Below, piece by piece: positions 55,244 through 64,000 of a DNA stretch of 64,000 bases (its first letter is position 1; the number at the start of each line of letters is the position of its first letter). This DNA comes from Lunularia cruciata (taxonomy: Eukaryota > Streptophyta > Marchantiopsida > Lunulariales > Lunulariaceae). The position numbers and the translations under genes were made by a program. The stretch covers positions 43,873,493 to 43,937,492 of the forward strand of contig OX419759.1 of assembly GCA_948567375.1 (NCBI GenBank), read 5' to 3'. The notes beneath the pieces are model-generated. The model was not told the origin of the DNA. It ran no database searches and saw only the letters and a list, made by a program, of their open reading frames with translations.

Positions 55244-56383
55244 GCCCTAGTTTACAAATCTGTATTTGTATGTTTCTTCTCTGGCCTATAGTCATACTCA
55301 GACAAGAATATCATCCATCTTGCTAGTCTCCCTTCCACATTAGGCTTGTTGAAGATGTACTCCAAAACCTTGTGATCTATGACAATGGTGGCTTTCCCCC
55401 CAACAAAGTAGTGTCTAAACTTCTTGAGACCAAATATCATTGCCAACCCTTCTCTCTCCATGACAGAGTAGTCCTTTTCTATTGAAACCATCTACCTACT
55501 AGCATAAACTATTGGATGATCATGCTCATCTTGGTCTAATTGACTAAGAGTGCATCCTATAACAACATTGGAAGCATCAGTGTAGAGGATGAAAGGCTTA
55601 CTCTAATCAGGTTTAGCAAGAATTAGAGCTACAACAAGGGATTGCTTGAGCTCCTCAAAAGCTTTGAGGGCCTCCTTGTCTTCCAAAATCACCATATAAT
55701 CTACACCCTTCTTGTCAATGCATAAGCCTTGTTCAAAAATGAGAAGATGAACTTCCTCTAGTACCCAACTATCCCCAAGAATTGGCATAACTTTGTCAAG
55801 CTTGAAGGGAATGGAAGGTCTAAGATTTTCCTACCCTCTTAGGATCAATTGCTATTCCATCCTTGGAGATGATATGCTCAAAAAGTAAACCTTCTTCACA
55901 TCCAAAAATTCACTTCTCTGGGTTGAGTGATGCATTTGCCTCATCCAAGTGTTGCAAAACCTTGATTAGGTGCTCAAATTTCTCTTCCTTGCTCCCATAG
56001 ACACAAAAGCCGTCAATGAAGTCTCTCACAAATTTCCCAATGAAAGGTTCAAATACCTTATTCATGAACCGTTGGAATGTGACAAGAGCATTGCAAAGCC
56101 CAAAAGACATGACCTTGAAAGCATAAGTTCCCCAAGGTAAGGTGAATGTAGTGAGTTGTTGATGCTTTGGTGCAATCTTCATTTGATTATACCCATTATA
56201 ATCATCTCCAAAACTATATCTCTCTTGACCTGCAACCTCCTCCAAGATCTCATCAATGAATGGTAAAGGGCACTTCTTAGTAAAAGCATTAAGCTTCTTG
56301 TAATCCACACAAACCCAAAGCTTGCCATTATTTTTCTTCACAATCACAATCACAATGGGAGACACCCATTTTGAATTCTCCAC
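55244..56383 (-). pseudogene. R2 minus copy: reverse transcriptase and RNase H
   Basis: RT in 56383-55910: ENSKWVSPIVIVIVKKNNGK, DYKKLNAFTKKCPLPFIDEI, PWGTYAFKVMSFGLCNALVT and DFIDGFCVYG. The second catalytic Asp of the IDD motif is Gly (codon 56009-56011), so this RT is inactive. Tether and RNase H follow in broken frames (55788-55603, then 55491-55252 with FRHYFVGGKATIVIDHKVLE). The RNase H ends at the LTR fragment. Confidence 0.85.
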
Positions 56384-57200
56384 CTAAAAGATAAATCCGG
56401 CCTCCTTGAGCTTATCAACCTCCTCCTTCACCACCAAAGATATTGGTGGGCTAATGTCACGTTGCTTTGGGCGGACTGGTCTTACATGTGACTCCACCTT
56501 TATCTTGTACTCCTCCAAGGTGACTTCCTTTAGATCCTTGAAATTGAAAGCAAACACATGGATAAACTTGTAGAAAACCTCATCAAATCTCACCTTCTCC
56601 TCTTCGATAACATATTGACCATACTTGAGAGTAGATAACCTCCTTTCTACCTCCTCAAGTGTCAATGGTGAAAAATCAATAGCACACAAGGGATACATAT
56701 TTGAATCCAATTCAGATTCATCCTCCTCCGTGGAAGTTGTCTCCTTCATGCTTGTGTCCACACCTAAAGCTCCTTCTTCAGAATCTGATTCCCAATAATC
56801 AGAAGATGGTGTATCTGAATGTGAAGTGTTGGTGGTGTTAGTCATAGGAACTGTGACTCTATGATTTGATGGCCCAATCCTCAAGTACCCTTTGTGCCAT
56901 CAATCAGTTGTGCATGCTACTCTCAACCATGGCCTCCCAAGAAGTAAGTCATAGCTTGAATCCTTCAAGACTTGGAAAGTCATGAGATTTTAAACTTTCA
57001 TAACTAAAACTACCACCTTATCTATCACCCCTACTAGTCCAACTTGTTGCTTTTTTGCCATACTCACCACAAATTTTGAAGGTCTAGAGGGTATCATACC
57101 TAACTTCTACATCAACCTTTCTAACATGGCATTCACTATTGATTCTCCATCAACCAATGCATCCTTGATGTTGTGACCATTCATTCTCACATCAATTTAG
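56384..57200 (-). pseudogene. R2 minus copy: protease and linker to RT
   Basis: Protease region with VNGHNIKD-like and YDLLLGRPWLR-like blocks near 57185-56900. The D-G-G of the plus copy reads D-G-E here. The linker (56884-56384, 166 codons open) is acidic (SDYWESDSEEGALGVDTSMK), then reads FIHVFAFNFKDLKEVTLEEY and RPKQRDISPPISLVVKEEVD, the usual stretch before gypsy RT. Confidence 0.7.
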
Positions 57201-58653
57201 AAGCATATTCACAAGCCTCCCATGGTGTTGGCTTGACATCCACCACTCCCATTGATACTAGAGCTTTTGCCTTCTTCTTCCTCTTGCTCCCTGTAGAACT
57301 CAAGCCACCTCTAAGCTCCTTTCTCAAAGTAAGATCCAAAGCAATCAGTTGGCCCACTATGATGTTAGCCTACCAACATCCTCCAAGACATTGTAGTTCC
57401 ATTGTTGCTTTGATATCCAGAAGTCCTCCATCCCCAACTTCTTTCTTGGAGTCTTTGTTGTTGATGGTGTTGAAGTGATTGTCTGAGTGCTCCTAGTAGG
57501 CAAAGGAGTATCTTGGCTAGGAGTAAATCCTTGAGAAGAATGCATATCCTCTGCAAAACTAGCTCTCTTCTTCTCTTGTGCCAAAAGATCCAAATGAAGA
57601 CCTTTGGAGTTTGAGCAATCCTCCTTCTCATACTTGCTCTCAACCACATCTATGGATGTTATCTCCTTATGTTTGTTTAGATTAGGAGCCACTTGGGTTT
57701 CACTTCCTCCCTCTTTCCTTCTTTTGGCTCCCTCATAACTCCTTACTCCATGGTAAGTGGAATTTGGGCAATTCCTTTGGATATGGCCTCTTCCTCCACA
57801 ACCAAAATAATTTCTTTCATTGAAATTGTTGGTTGGTTGGCTTCCTATATATGAGTAGTTTCTATAACTCCTAGGCCCTCTCCCTACATTCTAATCCACC
57901 TCTCTCTTCTCTCTCCCACAGTTGCACTACATTGATCTTGACATCTACAAGTTGTTTGGTGATGGTTTGAAGTGGATCCTTTGGTAGGGGTGCAAGAGCT
58001 CGAGTAACTACTACTTGTGGTGCAACCCTTGTCACCAAAGTATCAAAATTTTCCCAATACTTGTAGCCTTGAGGAGGATGCACAACCTCCTTCACCACCA
58101 AATCACTCTCATTCCCTTCCAAACTCTCCTCCATACGAATTGCAATCTTGATAGCTTCAACTTGAGAAGAAGGTTTCTCGTATCTTACCTTGCTTCTAAT
58201 TTTTGGTCTCAATCCTCCCACAAAATTCTTGGTGAGTATAACTCCTATGCCAATCAAAGTAGTCTCCATATCATCCCCACCCTTCCTCAACACTATGCAA
58301 AATTTGGACTCTAACTTTTCCACTCTTTCCACATAGACTATCACTTTCTCTCCATCTCCTTGATTGAGAAAGGTAACTTCACTCATCAATCTCTCATAAC
58401 TCTCATCTAGAAGGAAGTTCTCAATGAGTGCTAAAGTCAAACTCTCCCAAGACTCTTCTTGCCCATCTCTCATCTCTCTCTTTTGGTATTCTGACTCATA
58501 CCATGTAAGTATTGCATCCTAAAAGAAATTTGGTAATAATGAGGCCCACTCATTCTTCCTCTCACTGTTTCCTATGCAAGCGCTCTTGAAGTCTCTCACA
58601 AAAGTCTCCAAATCTTCTCCATCCTTGCTAAAGAAAATTGGAAGTTTTTCCAT
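57201..58653 (-). pseudogene. R2 minus copy: gag
   Basis: Starts MEKLPIFFSKDGEDLETFVR at 58653. One stop falls at about 58520, then 200 open codons follow (58473-57871) with DESYERLMSEVTFLNQGDGE and LTKNFVGGLRPKIRSKVRYE. A zinc knuckle lies near 57800-57760 as YFGCGGRGHIQRNC; the first Cys is Tyr in both R2 copies. A Lys-rich tail runs to ~57360. Retrotrans_gag-type protein by order and context. Confidence 0.8.
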
Positions 58654-58879
58654 CTTAATCCTTCATTATATTTCTTTTCTCTCAAATTTTTATTTTCTTT
58701 TCTTTTCTCTCACTCTATTACTAATAGAGTATGTACATGACTATTACCATTTGAGAGTAATCCACCCTACGGAGCACCAAAGGTTCAGATTGTTTCAAGA
58801 TTTCTATAGCAATATCAAATCCTAGAGTGCATATTAATCAAACCGTCATGTATAGTTTATCCATAAGTTGAAAGATTAT

Positions 58880-59670
58880 CTCCATCACTAATCTTGAGAA
58901 CTAGCTAATGAAGGTGGTAGTATTTCTGTTGTTGTATTAAGACTCTCTCTAGGATCCTTCACCAAAGTATCCAAAGGTGTTTTTACTCCATTACAGTCAT
59001 GTCCTTTTGGAAGTCCTTCAACTCCACAAACCTCACACAACTCCTTGGTCTTAGATCTTCTCTCTCCCAATCTTGGTGAAGAAGGTCCAACATGCAAACC
59101 CAAGTCAAGTAATCATCTCCTTTCCCTCAATCTCTTGCTCTCAAAGGTCAATGGACATGAACTTGCCTTATGTCCCTTCTCTCCACATAGAAAGCACTTA
59201 GATTCACTCTTTCTTCCAAGTGATGTAAGTTGTTGGATCCTCTCAACACTCTCTTCAAATTCTATTCTAAACCTCCATTTCCTCAAATCTACCCCTACAA
59301 TCACCTCAAACCCTTGGAGAACCTTATATAGTCTTGATTTCCACTCTTGATGACCCTTCATGTACCCAAGATGAATCTAAATGCTCAAATGTACTTTTTG
59401 TTGCTCTCAAACTCCTCATCCATGATATCTCAACTCTACAAAATTGACTCTTCCTCACAATGTCACTCAAATCTCTCAATTGGTATGTGAAAGTCCTTTG
59501 AAATTTTATACATTTGATCACAACTCCAAGGCATCACTCCTTGCAATATTTCAGGTCTTTTCATTGAGCCATTTGGCCTAGACACCTTTCTATTAAGCAT
59601 ATATATTTCAAATTTGGTCTAAAAACCACTCCCTCTCTTTAAAAACTCATAACTCCTTGCACAAGAATGA
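58880..59670 (-). pseudogene. R2 minus copy: zinc-knuckle ORF upstream of gag
   Basis: A separate ORF ahead of gag. The N-terminal part (59521-59324) reads FTYQLRDLSDIVRKSQFCRV. A canonical CX2CX4HX4C knuckle (CFLCGEKGHKASSC) is encoded at 59155-59196. After a stop, 59103-58888 carries a second Cys/His cluster, CEVCGVEGLPKGHDC. The part before 59670 is cut by the plus-strand LTR. Ogre/Tat elements are known to have an extra ORF before gag; whether this is homologous cannot be judged here. Confidence 0.65.
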
Positions 59671-60355
59671 TGTCTAACACCCATTTGTGCATGTATGTAA
59701 TATTGTGATATTTAGTTTGGTATTACTAGTACTTGACAAATATTATCTATATAGGAATAAAAGACGGCTCTATATTAGTCATGATTAGCTAAAGTCAGTC
59801 ATAGTTAAGAAAGAGTGGACCTTACTTTAGAGGAAGTGGAAAAAGTAAACACCACTATTTTGGATTCTAGTGTGTTGACTTGGTATTATTCCTAGGTGTT
59901 TGACTTTGAGGAAAGAGATGAGAACTCTTGGGCCCGCAAGCCTTTGTTTTTATTCTTCTATAGTCAAAGGATAGCCCATGTGAAGGAATCCTTGACTTAG
60001 TGATTGGGTCAAGATAAGATCACATGCTTAGCGGAATACCCATGTGGATGAATATCCCCTTATACTTTTTGACTTTACTTGACTTTTAGCCTAGTAAATT
60101 GAGTTACTCCAGTAATTAGTAACTTTGGTGTGTAACTATTTCACAAGTATATAAACTAAAGGTGAGGGGTACTCATCATCCTTTCATTTGCTACTATCTC
60201 TCTCTATTGAGGTCTCTAGTGAGTAATGTCTTGAGTCTTGGAGTGTTAGCCTTAAAGGAGTATGATGGAGTTGGGATACATTTCCTTCTTAGTCCATGGT
60301 GCGCTACCATAATAGCCATCAAAGGTTCATCCTAAGTGAGAGACAGGCCGGCTCA
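59671..60355 (+). mobile_element. R2 plus copy: 5' LTR
   Basis: A 685 bp LTR starting TGTCTAACACCC and ending GGCCGGCTCA, followed by a PBS. TATATAAA at 60148-60155 is the likely promoter TATA box. It begins exactly where homology of the minus copy to internal R2 sequence stops, so it marks an insertion junction. Confidence 0.85.
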
Positions 60356-60361
60356 CATTTT

Positions 60362-60380
60362 TGGTTCCATTGTTGGGACC
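60362..60380 (+). other. R2 primer binding site (tRNA-Asp-like)
   Basis: TGGTTCCATTGTTGGGACC, six bases after the LTR end. It resembles the tRNA-Asp complement at TGG, CC, TTG and GGGA, with several substitutions. Confidence 0.5.
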
Positions 60381-60427
60381 TCTCTAGAAGGCAAGGCTTA
60401 TAATTCTATATTAGACATAAGGATGCT

Positions 60428-61680
60428 ATGAGAGCTCACTTGGAGAGAACTTTAGTCAAAGAAAGGGTTGAAATTATATTAGAGAACACGGACCCATTTG
60501 TATACCCTATAGTCTATTATGATGTCTTTGAGATGATTTTGTACATCTTGTACACTTGAGAGGGTATGGGGAGATTATGTGAAGTGGATTGTAGATTTTG
60601 GACAAAATTCCAAGTTTGAGATCTGGACTTGAAATTTCTACACATGATAGCTTGTTTTGTCTTCCAATTATCACACTAGAAATTATTGTGAGAGCTACTA
60701 TATGCATTGAGCTAGAATCTTTGAAAGTTGATAGGGTAAATTGCTCCAACAACTGCATGCTCAGTGGAAAATTGTACAGAGTCTGCCATTTCTTAAATTT
60801 TCAATAGATTTTCTTGAACATTTCAAATAAAAATCAGTGCATTGTATCCTACATGTTGACACAAAAATTAGAGAGATATCATTCTTGTGTAGAGAGTTCT
60901 GAGTTTTTGAAAGTGAGGGGATGGTTTTTAGACCAAATCTGAAATATGTGTGCTAAATAGAAAGGTGTCTAGGCCAAATGGCTCAATCAAAACACCTGAA
61001 ATTTTGAAGGAGAGACGCCCTGAAGTTGTGATCAAGTGTGCAAAATTTCAGAAGACTATGACATACTAGTTAAGAGATTTGAGTGACATTGTGAGGAAGA
61101 GTCAATTTTGTAGAGTTGCGATCTCATGCATGAGGAGTTTGAGACAACAAAAAAATGTTTGAGTGTTTAGATTCATCTTGGGAACATGGTGGGTCATCAA
61201 GAGTGTAAATTGAGACTATGCAAGGTTCCTCAAGGGTTTGAGATGATTGTAGGGGTGGATTTGAGGAAATGAGAATTTAGAATAGAATTTGAAGAGAGTG
61301 TTGAGAGGATCCAACAACCTACACCACTTGGAGGAAAAAGTGAGTCTGAATGTTTTCTATGTAGAGAGAAGGGACATAAAGCAAGTTTATGTCCATTGAC
61401 CTTTGAGAGCAAGAGATTGAAGGAAAGGAGATGATAACTTGACTTAGGTTTGCATGTTGGACCTTCTTCACCAAGATTGGGAGGGAGAAGATCTAAGACT
61501 AAGGAGTTGTGTGAGGTTTGTGGAGTTGAAGGACTTCCAAACGGACATGAGTGTAATAGAGTAAAAGCACTTTTGGAGACTTTAGTGAAGGATCTTGGAG
61601 AGAGTCTTTGTATAGCTATAGAAATACTACAACCTTCATCAGCTAGTTCTCAAGATTAGTGATGGAGATAATCTTTCAAC
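60428..61680 (+). pseudogene. R2 plus copy: zinc-knuckle ORF upstream of gag
   Basis: Starts at ATG 60428 (MRAHLERTLVKERVEIILEN, then DPFVYPIVYYDVFEMILYIL). Frame breaks occur near 60556 and 60627 and throughout 60630-61190. The knuckle at 61352-61393 reads CFLCREKGHKASLC, and the second cluster at 61512-61556 reads CEVCGVEGLPNGHEC. Its 3' part aligns with the minus copy at 59670-58880, and the plus copy supplies the 5' part missing there. Confidence 0.65.
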
Positions 61681-61883
61681 TTATGGATAAACTATCCATG
61701 AGAGTTTGATTAATATGCACTCTAGGATTTGATGTTGCTATAGAAATCTTGAGGTAACCTGAACCTTTTATGTTCTCTTGGGTGGATTACTCTCAAATGG
61801 TTATAGTCATGTACATACTCTATTAGTTATGGAGTGAGAGAAAATAAAAATTTGAGAGAAAAGAAATATAATGAGGGATTAAG

Positions 61884-63110
61884 ATGGAAAAACTTCCAGT
61901 TTTCTTTGGCAAGGATGGAGAAGATGTGGAGGCCTTTGTGAGAGACTTCAAGGGAGCTTGCATAGGAAACAATGAGAGGAAGAATGAGTAAGCCTCATTA
62001 TTACCAAATTTCCTTGAGGATGCAACACTTACATGGTATGAGTCAGAATACCAAAGGAGAGAGATGAGAGATGTGCAAGAAGAGTCTTGGGAGAGTTTGA
62101 CTTTAGCACTCATTGAGAACTTCCTTCTAGATGAGAGTTATGAGAGATTGATGAGTGAAGTACCTTTCTCAAGCAAGGAGATGGAGAGAAAGTGAGAGTC
62201 TATGTGGAAAGAGTGGAAAAGTTAGAGTCCAAATTTTGCATAGTATTGAGGAAGGGTGGGGATGATATGGAGACTACTATGATTGGCATAGGAGTTATAC
62301 TCACCAAGAATTTTGTGGGAGGATTGAGACCACAAATAAGAAGCAAGGTAAGATATGAGAAACCTTCTTCTCAAGTTGAAGCTATCAAGATTGCAATTCG
62401 TATGGAGGAGAGTTTGGAAGGGAATGAGAGTGATTTGGTGGTGAAGGAGGTTGTGCATCCTCCTCAAGACTACAAGTATGGTGGAATTTCCAATACTTTG
62501 GTGGCAAGAGTTGCACCACAAGTAGTGCTTGCTCAAATTCTTGCACCTCCACCAAAAGATCAACTTCAAACCATCACAGAACAACTTGCAGATCTCAAGA
62601 TCAATGTGGTGCAACTATGGGAGAAGAGAGGAGGATCAGAATGTAGGGAGAGGGCTTAAGAGTTATGGAAAACATCCATATAGAGAAAGCCAACCAGCCA
62701 ACAATTTCAATGATAGAAATTATTTTGGTTGTGGAGGAAGAGGTCATATCCAAAGGAATTGCCAAAATTCTACCTACCATGGAAGAAGGGGTTATGAGGG
62801 AGCCAATAGAGGGAAAGAGGAAGGTAGTGAAACCCAAGTGGCTCCTAATCCAAGAAAAGGTAAGGAGATAGCATCTATAGATGTGGTTGAGAGCAAGTTT
62901 GAGAAGGGAGAGTGCTCAAACTCCAAGAGTTTTAATTTGGAGCTTTGGCACAAGAGAAGAAGAGAGCTTGTTTTGCACAGGATGTGCATTCTTCTCACGG
63001 ATTTACTCCTAGCAAGGAGACTCCTATGTCTACTAGGAGCACTTGCACCTCAACACCATCAACAACAAAGACTCCAAGAAAGAAGTTGGGGATGGAAGAC
63101 TTCTTGATAT
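61884..63110 (+). pseudogene. R2 plus copy: gag
   Basis: Starts MEKLPVFFGKDGEDVEAFVR at 61884. A stop falls near 61989 and a frameshift near 62160; then 155 open codons (62192-62659) align with the minus copy at high identity, with VGGLRPQIRSKVRYEKPSSQ. The knuckle NYFGCGGRGHIQRNC lies near 62718-62762, again with Tyr in place of the first Cys. Confidence 0.8.
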
Positions 63111-64000
63111 CAAAGCAACAATGGAACTACAATGTCTTGGAGGATGTTGGTAGTCACAAGGCTAACATCACAATGGGCCAACCGATTACTTTGAATCCTA
63201 CTTTGAGAAATGAACTTAGAGGTGGCTTTAGTTCTACAAGGAGAAAGAGGAAGAAGAAGGAAAAAGCTCCAATATCAATGGGGGAGGTGGATGCCAAGCC
63301 AGCACCATGGGAGGTTTGTGAATATGCCTCCAAGATTGATATGAGAGTGAATGGTCACAATATCAAGGATGTACTGGTTGATGGAGGATCAACAATGAAT
63401 GCCATGTTAGAAAGGTTGATGTAGAAGTTGGGTATGATACCCTCTAGACCTTCAACATTTTTGGTGAGCATGGCAAACAAACAACAAGTTTGACCAATAG
63501 GGGTGATGGATAATGTGGTAGTTTTAGTTATGGGAGTTCAAAATCTCATAACTTTCCAAGTCTTGAAGGATTCAAGCTATGACTTACTTCTTGGGAGGCC
63601 ATGGTTGAGAGCAGCAAGCACAACTGATCAATGGCATAAGGAGTACTTGAGGATTGGGCCATCAAACCATAAAGTCTCAATTCTTGTGACTAACACCACC
63701 AACACTTCACATTTAGATACATCATCTTCTGATTATTGGGAATCAAAAGAATCTAAAGAAGGAGCTTCAAGTGTGGACACAAGCATGGAAGAGTAGACTT
63801 CCACGGAGGAGGATGAATGTGAATCTGATTTAAATGTGTATCCCTTGTGTGCTATGGACTTTTCACCTAAGTAGAGGTTTTGAAGGACCCAGATAAATCA
63901 CCATTGACATTTGAGGAGATAGAGAGGAGGTTATCTACACTCAAGTATGGCCCAAATGTTACCAAGGAAGAGAAGGTGAGATTTGAGGAGATTTTCCGCA
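63111..64000 (+). pseudogene. R2 plus copy: protease, running off the window
   Basis: DVLVDGGSTMNAM (DGGS codons 63380-63391) is the retropepsin active site in D-G-G form. A stop at 63421 precedes YDLLLGRPWLRAAS (about 63578-63620). The acidic linker (SSDYWESKESKEGASSVDTS) follows, with stops at 63796 and 63872. RT should lie beyond 64000. Confidence 0.75.

Noticed and set aside
1-64000. CRISPR arrays, rRNA genes, bacterial operons
   Set aside because: No regularly spaced repeats, rRNA-like blocks or Shine-Dalgarno-led gene runs were seen.

Overview
This window reads as nuclear DNA of a land plant with a large, repeat-rich genome. It holds one intact, intronless gene for a plant-type polyphenol oxidase (40447-42234, minus strand), set among many decayed Ty3/gypsy-type LTR retrotransposons. 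There is no bacterial gene density and no rRNA, tRNA or CRISPR array that I could support. The oxidase has a secretory signal peptide rather than an obvious plastid transit peptide, which suits bryophytes, ferns or gymnosperms as well as some angiosperms. I cannot name the species.

Layout. 1-27.1 kb is a patchwork of one Ty3/gypsy family, called R1 here: gag with zinc knuckles, protease, RT, RNase H, integrase, a spacer, a long coiled-coil third ORF and a ~0.7 kb LTR. A plus-strand copy (1-4.2 kb, LTR at 6051-6750) meets a minus-strand copy (13569 down to 6752). A second cluster (16.2-27.1 kb) repeats the pattern with an inverted repeat, a pol-deleted derivative and an LTR lying between two partial copies. 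13.6-16.2 kb is a purine-rich, unassigned tract.

27.1-29.0, 35.5-36.1, 44.2-47.8 and 49.5-53.1 kb carry a second repeat group, R3: degenerate coiled-coil coding regions and LTR-like units, three of them in tandem at 49.5-52.3 kb. 29.4-34.9 kb is the main island that is not obviously transposon. It has a 169-codon ORF for a probable membrane protein (31223-31732), a candidate two-exon gene (32602-33568) and several tandem duplications, none of which I recognise. 38.6-43.4 kb is the oxidase neighbourhood, with a TATA box and a possible poly(A) signal. A ~400 bp segment just downstream of the oxidase recurs at 49.1 kb.

53.0-64.0 kb holds a third group, R2, another Ty3/gypsy family with an extra zinc-knuckle ORF ahead of gag. 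A minus-strand copy (59670 down to ~53040, rearranged) is interrupted by a plus-strand copy whose LTR starts exactly at 59671 and which runs off the window end. Sequences just after the LTRs of R1 and R2 resemble the 3' end of tRNA-Asp, which with the RT/RNase H style points to the non-chromovirus (Athila/Tat/Ogre-like) branch.

Function. The only gene I can assign to the host with confidence is the oxidase. Every retroelement reading frame seen is broken by stops or frameshifts. Family names and boundaries come from reading the sequence by eye, so most repeat edges are good to tens of bases only; edges with LTR TG/CA ends are better.
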